From positions 18,869-82,868 of the forward strand of contig NZ_CABEGA010000095.1 of assembly GCF_901521055.1 (NCBI RefSeq): DNA of 64,000 nt, written 5' to 3'. Below are positions 12,297 to 21,157 of this stretch, in pieces. Position 1 is the first letter of the stretch. Every line of letters starts with the position of its first letter. Under the pieces are notes generated by a model. That model ran no database searches and was not told the DNA's origin. It was given only the letters and a program-made list of their open reading frames with translations. This DNA comes from Cellulomonas hominis. GTDB lineage: Bacteria; Actinomycetota; Actinomycetes; Actinomycetales; Cellulomonadaceae. Made by a program: the position numbers and the translations under genes.

Positions 12297-13151
12297 ATGA
12301 CCCAGCCGCAGCCGGGCCCCGCGCCCGCCGCGCCGCCGCCCGTCTGCCCCCGGCACCCCGACCGCATCGCGTACGTGCGGTGCCAGCGGTGCGGGCGGCC
12401 GGCGTGCCCGGAGTGCCAGCGCCCGGCTGCGGTGGGCATCCAGTGCGTGGACTGCGTGCGGGAGGCGGCCCGGTCGCAGCCCGTCGCGCGCACGGCGTTC
12501 GGGGGCCGGGCGACCACCGGCCGGCCCGTCGTCACCCTCACCCTGATCGCGCTGTGCGCGGTGAGCTTCGTGCTGCAGCTGGCGAACCCCGGCTGGACCC
12601 GGGCGCTGGCGTTCGTGCCGGTGCTGGGCGAGGTGGAGCCGTGGCGGTTCCTCACCTCCGCGTTCCTGCACGCGCCCAACCAGGTGCTGCACATCGCGTT
12701 CAACATGATCGCCCTGTGGTCCGTGGGCCCGTTCCTCGAGGCGTCGCTCGGCCGGTGGCGGTTCCTGGCGCTGTACCTGCTGAGCGCGGTCGGCGGCTCG
12801 GTGATGTTCCTGCTGCTGGCGACGCCCTACACCGCGTCGTGGTTCACCGTGCTCGTCGGGGCGTCGGGGGCGGTGTTCGGCCTGTTCGGAGCGGTCCTCG
12901 TGGTCCTGCGGCGCGTGGGACGCAGCGCACGCGGGATCGTCGGCATCCTCGTCATCAACGGGGTGCTCGGGTTCCTGCTGCCCGGCGTCGCGTGGCAGGC
13001 GCACCTGGGGGGCCTGGTCGTCGGTGCTGCGGTGGGGGCGGCCTTCGCGTACGCCCCCCGCGAGCGGCGGCTCCCCGTGGCGATCGGCACCTGCGCCGGC
13101 ATGGCCGTGCTGCTCGTCGGTGCCGCGCTGGTGACGTACGCGGGCGTCTGA
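12297..13151 (+). CDS. Rhomboid family intramembrane serine protease with N-terminal zinc finger
   Basis: A 284-aa polytopic membrane protease. The N-terminus carries a B-box-like zinc-binding module with Cys at 17, 29, 32, 37, 40, 50 and 53 plus His20. Six membrane helices follow from about residue 78. The catalytic dyad is Ser190 in VGASGAVFG and His236 in WQAHLGGLVVG; HIAFNMIALWSVG carries the conserved HxxxN of TM2. It cleaves membrane helices of unknown substrates. ATG 12297 is 7 bp after ppiA, so the two are probably one transcript. Confidence 0.95.
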   Translation: MTQPQPGPAPAAPPPVCPRHPDRIAYVRCQRCGRPACPECQRPAAVGIQCVDCVREAARSQPVARTAFGGRATTGRPVVTLTLIALCAVSFVLQLANPGWTRALAFVPVLGEVEPWRFLTSAFLHAPNQVLHIAFNMIALWSVGPFLEASLGRWRFLALYLLSAVGGSVMFLLLATPYTASWFTVLVGASGAVFGLFGAVLVVLRRVGRSARGIVGILVINGVLGFLLPGVAWQAHLGGLVVGAAVGAAFAYAPRERRLPVAIGTCAGMAVLLVGAALVTYAGV

Positions 13152-13198
13152 CGCCCGTCCCCAGCTCTGCTCACAGCTGTGGAATTACACTGGTGTAG

Positions 13199-13207
13199 TT
13201 ATCCACA
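13199..13207 (+). promoter_or_regulatory. Perfect DnaA box
   Basis: TTATCCACA matches the strongest bacterial DnaA-box consensus without mismatch. It lies in the 155-bp gap between convergent rhomboid and crgA, not at the dnaA-dnaN origin. Weaker TGTGGA-type sequences nearby (about 13179, 13253) carry several mismatches. A DnaA titration or regulatory role is possible but untested. Confidence 0.5.
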
Positions 13208-13306
13208 GGGTTGTGCACCCCTGGGGAAACAGCGGTCCGAGCCTGTGGAGGAGCGCCCGCCGCCTGGGGACGGCCCTGTGGTGGACCGTCCCTGACGCCG
13301 GTGGCG

Positions 13307-13555
13307 TCACTTCCAGCGCGTGGCCATCCCGAGCCCGACCAGCGCGAACGCGAAGCCGATCGCGAGGTTCCAGGAGCCGATGCCCGGGATCGGGTAGTCG
13401 AAGTTCGTCAGGTACGTGACCACGATCCAGACGAGGCCGACCACGAGCAGGCCGACGAGCACGGGCACGAACCACGTCGGGTTGACCGCCGGTCCGGCCG
13501 AGCGCTCGGGCGGCGCGGTGTAGTGCGACTTCTGCCGCGTCCTCGACTTGGGCAC
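13307..13555 (-). CDS. crgA: Cell division protein CrgA
   Basis: An 82-aa protein starting at GTG 13555 (residues PKSRTRQKSHYTAPP), with GGAG upstream. After a cytoplasmic basic N-terminus there are two membrane helices (about residues 29-48 and 62-78) joined by NFDYPIPGIGSWN, the CrgA hallmark. CrgA interacts with FtsZ/FtsQ/FtsI and tunes septation and growth in actinobacteria. Position beside DUF881, trpG and pknB matches the mycobacterial whiP-crgA-pknB order. It is divergent from the DUF881 gene. Confidence 0.95.
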   Translation of the reverse strand: MPKSRTRQKSHYTAPPERSAGPAVNPTWFVPVLVGLLVVGLVWIVVTYLTNFDYPIPGIGSWNLAIGFAFALVGLGMATRWK

Positions 13556-13684
13556 GGGATGCTCCTGACCTCGTACGTCTGACTGCGCTGGACCTGACCC
13601 GGCCACCGCACGCTCCAGCTGTGGACGCGCGCACGCGCGGGCGTGACGTGGCCTAGCGTAGTGGGGAGACCGAGGGGGACGAGC

Positions 13685-14608
13685 GTGCCCGAGCAGCACC
13701 CCGAGCGCCGGACGCACGGCGCCCACGCGGCGGAGCCGTCCGAGCCCGCCGAGCCGTCGGCGCGCCTGCACGCCGCCCGGCAGCAGGCCCACCACCGCCT
13801 GACCCGGCACCGCCGTGGCCGCGCCCTGCGCGGGACGGTCTCCGTCGCCCTGGTCATGGCGCTCGCCGGCGCCCTGTTCACGGCCAACGCCCGGCTCGCG
13901 CGCGGGACCAACACCCGCCAGCCGCAGGACCTGGCCGGGCTGCAGGCCAACGAGGACGCCCGGCGGGAGCGGCTCGCGGACCAGGTGGCCGACCTGCGCG
14001 CCCGCGTCGACACCCTGGCGCAGGAGCAGACCGACACCGTGGGTCTGGAGTGGCAGTCCGCCGGTGCCGCGTTCGACATCGCCTCCGGGAAGGTCGCGGT
14101 CAGCGGCCGGGGCATCACCGTGAGCCTGGACGACGCCCCCGCGGACGGGCCCCGGCCGGCGGGCACGGTCCCGGACGACCTCGTCGTGCACCAGCAGGAC
14201 CTGCAGGCGGTCATCAACGCGCTGTGGGCCGGGGGAGCGGAGGCCATGGCGCTCATGGACCAGCGCGTGATCTCGACGAGCGCGTTCCAGTGCATCGGGA
14301 ACGTGCTGTCGCTGCAGGGGCGCCGGTACTCGCCGCCGTACGTCGTCACCGCCGTCGGTGACCCGCAGGAGCTGGTCGCCGCGCTCAACGCCGACCCGGC
14401 CGTGCGCGCCTACCGGTCGTGGGTGGACGCCGTGGGGCTCGGGTGGCAGGTCACGCGCCCCGCCGAGGACCTGCAGGTGCCCGCCTACGATGGGTCGGTG
14501 GACATGCGGTACGCCAGCGTGCCGCTCGGCACGGAGGTCCTGCCCGGTCTCGTCGCCGAGGGCAGCACCGCGACGAGCGGCAAGCCGAGCCGGGAGGGCT
14601 CCGAGTGA
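13685..14608 (+). CDS. DUF881 membrane-anchored extracytoplasmic protein
   Basis: A 307-aa protein from GTG 13685, preceded by GAGGGGG. A basic cytoplasmic N-terminus leads into one membrane helix (VSVALVMALAGALFTAN, about residues 52-68), a coiled coil (ARRERLADQVADLRARVDTL) and the DUF881 domain with SGRGITVSLDDAP, then HQQDLQAVINALWAGGAEAM and RYSPPYVVTAVGDP. The family is widespread beside crgA/pknB; its function is unknown, with a cell-division link inferred from context. The stop overlaps the sortase GTG by 4 bp. Confidence 0.9.
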   Translation: MPEQHPERRTHGAHAAEPSEPAEPSARLHAARQQAHHRLTRHRRGRALRGTVSVALVMALAGALFTANARLARGTNTRQPQDLAGLQANEDARRERLADQVADLRARVDTLAQEQTDTVGLEWQSAGAAFDIASGKVAVSGRGITVSLDDAPADGPRPAGTVPDDLVVHQQDLQAVINALWAGGAEAMALMDQRVISTSAFQCIGNVLSLQGRRYSPPYVVTAVGDPQELVAALNADPAVRAYRSWVDAVGLGWQVTRPAEDLQVPAYDGSVDMRYASVPLGTEVLPGLVAEGSTATSGKPSREGSE

Positions 14609-15438
14609 GCGGGACCGACGTGTCCTGGCCGACGCTCGACGGCCCCGGTGGTCCGGAGGGGCGCGTGTCGGAGGCGGCACCCGCCCGACGTCGCGAGCGC
14701 CGCCCGGCACGCCGGTCGCCGCGCGGCGGCGGGGTCGTGCTCGGCGCGGTGGGGGTGCTGGGCGAGCTGCTCATCACCGCCGGCGTGCTCCTGCTGGCGT
14801 TCCTCGCGTGGCAGCTCTGGTGGACCGACGTCGTCGCGAACGACGCCCAGGCGGAGCTCGTGCAGGAGCAGGGCTGGGACGCGCCGCTCGAGGCGCTCGA
14901 CCAGGGCCCCGTGGTCGTCACGCCCCGCTACGACGAGCCGCCGGTCATCGAGGAGCCGCCGTACCTCACGACGTTCGCGTCGATGCGCGTCCCGAAGTGG
15001 GACGGCGAGCCGACGCGCACCATCACGCAGGGCACGGACCGGCCGAACGTGCTGAACCCGCTGGGCGTCGGCCACTACGAGGGCACCGCGATGCCCGGGG
15101 GCGTGGGCAACTTCTCGCTCGCCGCGCACCGCACCACGTACGGCAAGCCGTTCAACCGGATCGAGGAGCTCCAGGAGGGCGACCCGATCGTCGTGTGGAC
15201 CGCGGACACCTGGTACGTCTACCGCGTCACCTCGTCGCAGATCGTGATGCCGGAGGACAGCCAGGTGATCGCGCCCGTGCCCGACCAGCCGGGCGTCGCC
15301 CCCACCGAGCGGTTCATCACCCTGACCACCTGCCACCCGATGTTCTCCGCGCGCGAGCGCTACATCGTGCACGGTGTGCTGGACTACTGGGCGCCCGTCT
15401 CCGAGGGCGTGCCCGCCGAGCTCGTGGAGGCGTCCTGA
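14605..15438 (+). CDS. srtE: Class E sortase
   Basis: A 277-aa membrane-anchored transpeptidase. One N-terminal helix (about residues 43-72) precedes the sortase beta-barrel. Catalytic residues are His175 in LAAHRTTYG, Cys243 in TLTTCHPMFSARERY, and Arg250 or Arg252. Class E sortases of high-G+C Gram-positives recognise LAxTG rather than LPxTG and attach proteins to peptidoglycan. A matching LAVTG protein is encoded at 43524-45818. GTG 14605 overlaps the DUF881 stop; a small membrane protein and pabA follow with overlaps, so this is one tightly coupled operon. Confidence 0.92.
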   Translation: MSGTDVSWPTLDGPGGPEGRVSEAAPARRRERRPARRSPRGGGVVLGAVGVLGELLITAGVLLLAFLAWQLWWTDVVANDAQAELVQEQGWDAPLEALDQGPVVVTPRYDEPPVIEEPPYLTTFASMRVPKWDGEPTRTITQGTDRPNVLNPLGVGHYEGTAMPGGVGNFSLAAHRTTYGKPFNRIEELQEGDPIVVWTADTWYVYRVTSSQIVMPEDSQVIAPVPDQPGVAPTERFITLTTCHPMFSARERYIVHGVLDYWAPVSEGVPAELVEAS

Positions 15439-15602
15439 TGTACGGCTGGCTGTGGCGGCACCTGCCCGGGCCGGCCGTCGTCCGGGTGCTCCTGCTGCTC
15501 GTCCTCGCGGCCGCCGTGCTGGCGGTCTGCTTCCAGTGGGTGTTCCCCTGGCTGGCCCCCTTCATGCCCTTCAACGAGACCACCGTGGGGGAGAACCCGT
15601 GA
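15438..15602 (+). CDS. Small single-pass membrane protein
   Basis: A 54-aa protein (start MYGWLWRHLPGP) whose ATG overlaps the sortase stop by one base and whose TGA overlaps the GTG of pabA. One membrane helix spans about residues 13-34 (VVRVLLLLVLAAAVLAVCF), followed by a short exterior segment PFMPFNETTVGENP. Tight overlaps on both sides argue for a genuine gene. A small integral membrane protein at this place is seen in related actinobacteria; the function is unknown. A role with sortase or the division apparatus is speculation. Confidence 0.8.
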   Translation: MYGWLWRHLPGPAVVRVLLLLVLAAAVLAVCFQWVFPWLAPFMPFNETTVGENP

Positions 15603-16222
15603 GCCGCATCCTCGTCGTCGACAACTACGACTCCTTCGTCTACACGATCGTCGGCTACCTCGACCAGCTCGGTGCCGAGACAGTCGTCGTCCGGAACGAC
15701 GCCGTGCCGCCCGCCGACGAGCGCGCCGAGTTCGACGGCGTCCTCATCTCCCCGGGACCGGGGACCCCGTCCGAGGCGGGCGCGTCCATGCAGGTGATCC
15801 GCGACTGCGCCGCGTCGGGGACGCCCATGCTCGGCGTCTGCCTGGGCCACCAGGCGCTCGGCGAGGTGTTCGGCGGCACCGTCACGCACGCGCCGGAGCT
15901 CATGCACGGCAAGACGAGCCTCGTGTCGCACGACGGGGAGGGCGTCTTCGACGGGCTGCCGACGCCCTTCACGGCCACCCGCTACCACTCGCTGGCCGTC
16001 GTCGACGGGACCGCCTCGCAGGACCTGGTGGTCACGGCCCGCGCGAACGGGATCATCATGGGCCTGCAGCACCGCGACCTCCCGCTGCACGGCGTGCAGT
16101 TCCACCCCGAGTCCGTGCTGACCGAGGGCGGTCACCGGCTGCTCGCGAACTGGCTGGTGCTCACGGGGGAGACCGATGCGGTCGCCCGGTCCGCGGACCT
16201 GCACCCGCTCGTGCGCCCCTGA
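15599..16222 (+). CDS. pabA: Glutamine amidotransferase, anthranilate/aminodeoxychorismate synthase component II
   Basis: A 207-aa class I glutamine amidotransferase that releases ammonia from glutamine for chorismate amination. Motifs: N-terminal ILVVDNYDSFVYT, oxyanion loop SPGPGTPSEAG, nucleophile Cys in GVCLGHQALGEVFGG, and the His-Glu pair in GVQFHPESVLTEGG. The same domain serves TrpG (tryptophan) and PabA (folate); the copy next to pknB is annotated either way. No trpE/pabB partner is adjacent here. GTG 15599 overlaps the preceding small membrane gene. A strong hairpin at 16239 ends the operon. Confidence 0.93.
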   Translation: MSRILVVDNYDSFVYTIVGYLDQLGAETVVVRNDAVPPADERAEFDGVLISPGPGTPSEAGASMQVIRDCAASGTPMLGVCLGHQALGEVFGGTVTHAPELMHGKTSLVSHDGEGVFDGLPTPFTATRYHSLAVVDGTASQDLVVTARANGIIMGLQHRDLPLHGVQFHPESVLTEGGHRLLANWLVLTGETDAVARSADLHPLVRP

Positions 16223-16238
16223 GGCACTCCCTCACCGG

Positions 16239-16283
16239 ACGACGCAGGCCCCGGACCCTCCACGGGTCCGGGGCCTGCGTCGT
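16239..16283. terminator. Bidirectional terminator between pabA and pknB
   Basis: A perfect 20-bp inverted repeat (16239-16258 with 16264-16283; stem core GCAGGCCCCGGACCC) around a 5-nt loop. It separates the convergent pabA and pknB genes and should stop both transcripts. Confidence 0.9.
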
Positions 16284-16299
16284 GCTGGGCCGAGGTGCG

Positions 16300-18294
16300 T
16301 CAGTCGCCGCCGTTCCCGTTCTCGCCGCTGTTGCCGGGGTCCGCGGTGGCGGGGCCGGCGGACAGGATCAGCGTCACGGTGCTGCCGATGTCGACGGTGC
16401 GCCCCGGCGCCGGGTCGGACGAGATCACGGTGCCGACCGGCTGGTTCGAGGGCCCGTCGGAGGCGATGGACTCGACGGTCAGGCCGAGGCCCTGGAGCTG
16501 CGCGGTCGCGTCCGCCTCGGTCTTGTTCAGGATGTCCTGCGGGATGGTCACCGTGGTGGGCGCCGCGGCGACCGTGAGGACGATGGTGGAGCGCTGGGGC
16601 ACGATCCCGGCGCCGCGGTCCTGGGCGATGACCGTGCCCGGGGCGGCCTCGGCCGTCTCCTCCTGCACGATGTTCGACACGAGGTTCAGGCCGTTCAGCG
16701 TGTTCACCGCGTCGGCCTGCGCCTGGCCGCGCAGGTCGGGCAGGTCGACGTTGCCGGACGAGATGAACAGCGTCACGGGCTGGTCCGGGGAGATCTGCTG
16801 GTTCGCCGCCGGGTCGGTGCCCAGGGCGCGGCCCTGGGGCTGGCTCGGGTCGTTCTGCTGCTCGACGCTGCCGACCGTCAGGCCGACCTCCTCGATCTGC
16901 GCGCGGGCGGCCTCCTGGGTCAGGCCGACCACGTCGGGCACGCTGACGGCGTTCGGGCCGCTCGACACCCAGAAGGTGACGGACGAGCCCTCCTCGGCCT
17001 CCGTGCCGCCCTCGGGGTCGCTGCGGGTGACGGTGCCCTCGTCGACGTCCGCGCTCGGCTCCTCCTGGCGGGTGTACTCGAACCCGGCCTCGGTCAGGGC
17101 CGCGACGGCGTCGGCCTCGGTCTGGCCGGCGACGTTCGGCACGGTCACCGTCTGCACGTCGGGCTCGCGGTCCTGCAGGAGCAGCCAGATCAGCCCGCCG
17201 ACAGCCAGCGCGGCGATGACGGACAGGGTGATCCAGAGCCAGCGCTTCGACTTCTCCTCGGGCTCCGGGTCGGGGTCGGTCTGCGCGGGCAGCACGGAGG
17301 TCCCCGGGGCCGTGGGCGCCCACGCGGGGGCGTCACCGGGCATGAGCTGCGTCGAGGCGGCGTCCGGGCCCAGCACCTGGGTCGCGGCACCCGCGCCGAG
17401 CGCGGCGGCGGCGACGGCGGGAGCGGACACGGCCCCGCCGCGCGCGGCGGCCTCGAGGTCGGCGCGGAACTCGGCGGCCGTGGAGTAGCGGGCGTCCCGC
17501 TCCTTCGCCAGCGCCTTCGCCGTGATCCGGTCGAGGACCTCCGGCACGTCGGACGCGACGGAGGACGGCGCGGGCGCGATCTCGCGGACGTGCTGGTAGG
17601 CCACGGCGACGGGGGAGTCGCCGATGAACGGGGGACGCCCGGTCAGCAGCTCGAACAGCAGGCAGCCGGTGGAGTACAGGTCGGAGCGGGTGTCGACGGT
17701 CTCGCCGCGCGCCTGCTCGGGCGACAGGTACTGAGCGGTCCCGATGACGGCCTGCGTCTGCGTCATGGTCGCGGCGGAGTCGGCGACGGCCCGGGCGATG
17801 CCGAAGTCCATCACCTTGACCGCGCCGGTGGGCGTCAGCATGACGTTCGCGGGCTTGATGTCGCGGTGCACGATGCCGGCGTGGTGGGAGTACTCGAGCG
17901 CCGACAGCACGCCGGCCGTGATCTCGATGGCCTCCTCGATCGGCACCGCCTGGCCGTCACGGAGGATGTCGCGGACCGTGTGGCCCTCGACGTACTCCAT
18001 GACGATGAACGGCACGTGCGCGACGGCACCGCTGGGCTCGGTGTACACGTCCTCGCCGGTGTCGTACACGGCGACGATCGACGGGTGGTTCAGCCCGGCC
18101 GCGGCCTGCGCCTCGCGACGGAACCGCGCCTGGAACGACGGGTCGCGCGCGAGGTCGGAGCGCAGGATCTTGATCGCGACGGTGCGCCCGAGGCGCGTGT
18201 CGTGCCCGATGTGCACCTCGGCCATACCGCCGCGGCCGATGAGCTCACCGACCTCGTACCGTCCGGCGAGGATCCGGGATCCGTCGTCCACCAC
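16300..18294 (-). CDS. pknB: Ser/Thr protein kinase PknB with four PASTA domains
   Basis: A 664-aa transmembrane kinase. The cytoplasmic kinase domain (about residues 12-275) has IGRGGMAEV, the ATP lysine in VAIKIL, catalytic HRDIKPANV, DFG, and activation loop TMTQTQAVIGTAQYLSPEQ with phosphorylatable Thr. After a Pro/Ala linker comes one membrane helix (LWITLSVIAALAVGGLIWLL) and four extracellular PASTA repeats that bind muropeptides or lipid II. The tail is Gly/Asn-rich. It controls cell-wall synthesis and division. The GTG start overlaps the pknA stop by one base, at the end of the fhaA-to-pknB operon. Confidence 0.97.
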   Translation of the reverse strand: MVDDGSRILAGRYEVGELIGRGGMAEVHIGHDTRLGRTVAIKILRSDLARDPSFQARFRREAQAAAGLNHPSIVAVYDTGEDVYTEPSGAVAHVPFIVMEYVEGHTVRDILRDGQAVPIEEAIEITAGVLSALEYSHHAGIVHRDIKPANVMLTPTGAVKVMDFGIARAVADSAATMTQTQAVIGTAQYLSPEQARGETVDTRSDLYSTGCLLFELLTGRPPFIGDSPVAVAYQHVREIAPAPSSVASDVPEVLDRITAKALAKERDARYSTAAEFRADLEAAARGGAVSAPAVAAAALGAGAATQVLGPDAASTQLMPGDAPAWAPTAPGTSVLPAQTDPDPEPEEKSKRWLWITLSVIAALAVGGLIWLLLQDREPDVQTVTVPNVAGQTEADAVAALTEAGFEYTRQEEPSADVDEGTVTRSDPEGGTEAEEGSSVTFWVSSGPNAVSVPDVVGLTQEAARAQIEEVGLTVGSVEQQNDPSQPQGRALGTDPAANQQISPDQPVTLFISSGNVDLPDLRGQAQADAVNTLNGLNLVSNIVQEETAEAAPGTVIAQDRGAGIVPQRSTIVLTVAAAPTTVTIPQDILNKTEADATAQLQGLGLTVESIASDGPSNQPVGTVISSDPAPGRTVDIGSTVTLILSAGPATADPGNSGENGNGGD

Positions 18295-19703
18295 TAGGCG
18301 TCCTTCGCTGTCGTCGTTCGCGCGTCCGGTGCGGTTGCCCCGGACTGTGCTCGCCAGATCATCCCACCTGCACCGTCGGCCTGGGTGTATCCCGTGGTGC
18401 CGATCGGGCCGAGCGTGCCGGTGTCACCCGTCAGCCGGTCTGCGAGGGCCGCGCCGAGCAGGGCGACCACGAGCACGGCCAGCACGAGCAGCGGCCACCG
18501 GACGTGGGACCCACCGCTGCCGGCCCCGGCCTGCACCCGGGCGTGCGCGCGGGTCGTGGGGTGGCTGTGCGCCCCGCCGCGCCCGCCGGTCGCCCGGTAG
18601 GTCGGCGCCTGCGCACCGGCCGCGGAGACCGGCCGTCCCGTCCGGGGGTCGAACGACGGGGGTGCCGCGTCCGCCCCGGCGTGCGGGGAGGGGGCTGCGG
18701 GGGCGGCGGCCGAGCCGCGCACCCGGGTCGCCCCGGCGTCCGTGGGGCGGGACCCGCCCTGCCGTGCGCGCCGGGTGGCCGCCGGCTCGCCGTCCGCGGG
18801 GGCCGACGCCGGCGGCGCACCGACCGCCACCGCGGAGCGCGCCCGACCGGGCACGATCGACACCGGCGGGCTGCCTCCCGCCGGCGTGTGCGGGACGAGC
18901 GCGTCGAACATCCGCGCGAGCTCCTCGGCGCTCGACGGCCGCTGGGAGGGGTCCTTGGCGAGGAGCCGCATCACCAGCGCCGCCAGCTGCCGGTCCACGG
19001 ACGCGGGGAGCGGCGGCACGGGCGTGTTGACGTGGGCGACCGCGATGTCCACCGCGGTGGGGCCGGTGAACGGCCGGTGCCCGACCAGCGCCTCGTACGC
19101 CACGATGCCCAGCGCGTACAGGTCGGACGCCGCCGTCGCGGGGCCGCCGACGGCCTGCTCCGGCGAGAGGTACTGGGCGGTGCCCATGACCATGCCGGTG
19201 GCCGTCATCGGGACCTGGTTGCTCGACAGCGAGACCCCGAAGTCGGTGATCTTCACCTTGCCGGTCGGCGTCACGAGGATGTTCCCGGGCTTCACGTCGC
19301 GGTGCACGACACCGGCCTGGTGGGCGGCGTGCAGCGCGCGCGCCGTCTGGGCGAGGATCGGCAGCAGCCGCCGCGGCGGGAGCACGGGCTCGCGCTCCAG
19401 CAGGTCGCTCATCGGCTCGCCGTGGATCAGCTCCATCGCGAGGAACGCGGACCCGTCCTGCTCGCCGTAGTCGAAGAGCGCGGCGATGCCGTCGTGCGAC
19501 AGGCTGCCGGCGTTGCGCGCCTCGGTGCGGAACCGCTCGAGGAACCCCGTGTCGCCCGCGAACTCCTCGCGCAGCACCTTGATCGCGATGTCGCGCGCGA
19601 GGGACTCGTCGTGCGCGGCCCACACCTCGCCCATGCCGCCGACGGCGATCTGCCGCGTCAGCCGGTAGCGCCCGCCGAGGACGACGCCCGGAGCCGGCCT
19701 CAC
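18294..19703 (-). CDS. pknA: Ser/Thr protein kinase PknA-like
   Basis: A 469-aa kinase starting GTG 19703 and overlapping the pbpA stop (GTGA). Kinase motifs: IAVGGMGEVWAAHDE, the ATP lysine in IAIKVL, HRDVKPGNILVT, DFGVSL, and activation segment MTATGMVMGTAQYLSPEQ. The C-terminal ~170 residues are a long Pro/Ala/Gly linker ending in one membrane helix (WPLLVLAVLVVALLGAAL) and a short exterior tail; there are no PASTA repeats, which is typical of PknA. It acts with PknB in regulating growth, with Wag31/FtsZ-type substrates in relatives. Confidence 0.93.
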   Translation of the reverse strand: MRPAPGVVLGGRYRLTRQIAVGGMGEVWAAHDESLARDIAIKVLREEFAGDTGFLERFRTEARNAGSLSHDGIAALFDYGEQDGSAFLAMELIHGEPMSDLLEREPVLPPRRLLPILAQTARALHAAHQAGVVHRDVKPGNILVTPTGKVKITDFGVSLSSNQVPMTATGMVMGTAQYLSPEQAVGGPATAASDLYALGIVAYEALVGHRPFTGPTAVDIAVAHVNTPVPPLPASVDRQLAALVMRLLAKDPSQRPSSAEELARMFDALVPHTPAGGSPPVSIVPGRARSAVAVGAPPASAPADGEPAATRRARQGGSRPTDAGATRVRGSAAAPAAPSPHAGADAAPPSFDPRTGRPVSAAGAQAPTYRATGGRGGAHSHPTTRAHARVQAGAGSGGSHVRWPLLVLAVLVVALLGAALADRLTGDTGTLGPIGTTGYTQADGAGGMIWRAQSGATAPDARTTTAKDA

Positions 19704-21157
19704 TGCCCGATCACCGCCTCCATGACCGCGCGGGCGACGGGTGCGGCGACCCGGCCGCCGGTGGCCTCGGACCCGACGGACCCGCCGTGCTCGACGATGA
19801 CGGCGACCGCGACCTGCGGGTCGTCCGCCGGCGCGAACCCGGTGAACCACGCGTGCGGTGACTCGCCGTCGCGGCCCGTCTGGGCGGTGCCGGTCTTGCC
19901 CGCGACCCGCACGCCGGAGATCTGCGCGGACGTCCCGGACCCGGACTCCACCACGCCGACCATCATGTCCGTGAGCTGCTGGGCGGTCGTCGCCGAGACC
20001 GCCTCGGAAAGCTCCTGCGGCTCGGCCTCGCTCACCACGTCGAGGTCGGCGGTCCGCACGGTCTGCACCAGGTAGGGCGTCATGACGGTGCCGTCGTTCG
20101 CGATGCCGGCGGCGACCATGGCCATCTGGATCGGGGTCGCGCGCACCGACTCCTGACCGATCGCCGACAGGGCGGTCTGCGCGGCGTCCGGGTCCTCCGG
20201 GTAGGTCGACTCGGCCACCCGCATCGGTACCGTCAGGTCCGCGGAGCCGAAGCCGAACTTCTCGGACTGCTCGCGGAGGGCGTCGTCGCCGAGGTCGACC
20301 CCGAGCTGCGCGAACGCCGTGTTGCACGACACCCGCAGGGCGTCGGCCAGGGTGGTCTGGTCGTTCGCCCCGCAGGAGGCCCCGCCGAAGTTCGGCAGGG
20401 TGGTCGAGGTCCCGGGCAGGGTGAGCTCGCGCGGGGCGGCGAGCACCGAGTCCGGCGTGTACGACCCGGACTCGAGCGCGGCGGCGGCGGTCACGAGCTT
20501 GAACGTGGACCCCGGGGGGTAGTTCTCGCTGGTCGTCTTGTTGATGAGCGGGTCCCCGTCGGCCGCGACCAGCTGCTGGTAGGCGGCGTTCGCGGCGGTG
20601 GTGTCGTGCGTGGCCAGGGCGTTCGGGTCGAAGCCGGGCGTCGAGACCATCGCGAGGATCCTGCCGGTCGACGGCTCGATCGCGACGACGGCACCCTGCT
20701 GGCCGGCGAGCGCGTCGAGCGCCGCCTGCTGCGCGGCGGGGTCGAGGGTCAGCTCGATCGACGAGCCCTGCGGCTGCGCGCCCGTGATGAGGTCCTGCAC
20801 CCGGCTCCAGAACAGCGAGTCGGCCGAGCCGGTCAGCACGTCGTTCATCGACCGCTCGAGCTGGGTGCCGCCGTTGACCACGGAGTAGAAGCCGGTGACG
20901 GTCGAGTACAGCTCCGGCTGGGAGTACGAGCGCTGGTAGCCGAAGGGGTCGTCGACCGCGGTCGACTGCGCGACGGGCTCACCGGCCACGATGATCGGCC
21001 CGCGCGGCTTCCCGTACTCGCGGTACAGGGTGCGGACGTTGCGGGAGTCGTTGTTGAGCGCCGACGCCTGCCCGAACTGCACCCAGGTGGTCCCGGCGAG
21101 CAGGGCGAGGAACATGACGACGACGACGGTCGCGAGGCGACGCAGCGCGGTGTTCAC
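19700..21157 (-). CDS. pbpA: Penicillin-binding protein A (class B transpeptidase)
   Basis: A 485-aa membrane-anchored DD-transpeptidase. Start GTG 21157; N-terminal anchor about residues 8-26. Active-site motifs: SxxK in PPGSTFKLV (nucleophile Ser), SxN in RVSCNTAF, and KTGT in VAGKTGTAQ. It cross-links peptidoglycan together with the SEDS glycosyltransferase RodA encoded immediately upstream. The start overlaps the rodA stop (GTGA) and the stop overlaps pknA, making a continuous coupled operon. Division-associated in mycobacteria and Streptomyces. Confidence 0.96.
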   Translation of the reverse strand: MNTALRRLATVVVVMFLALLAGTTWVQFGQASALNNDSRNVRTLYREYGKPRGPIIVAGEPVAQSTAVDDPFGYQRSYSQPELYSTVTGFYSVVNGGTQLERSMNDVLTGSADSLFWSRVQDLITGAQPQGSSIELTLDPAAQQAALDALAGQQGAVVAIEPSTGRILAMVSTPGFDPNALATHDTTAANAAYQQLVAADGDPLINKTTSENYPPGSTFKLVTAAAALESGSYTPDSVLAAPRELTLPGTSTTLPNFGGASCGANDQTTLADALRVSCNTAFAQLGVDLGDDALREQSEKFGFGSADLTVPMRVAESTYPEDPDAAQTALSAIGQESVRATPIQMAMVAAGIANDGTVMTPYLVQTVRTADLDVVSEAEPQELSEAVSATTAQQLTDMMVGVVESGSGTSAQISGVRVAGKTGTAQTGRDGESPHAWFTGFAPADDPQVAVAVIVEHGGSVGSEATGGRVAAPVARAVMEAVIGQ

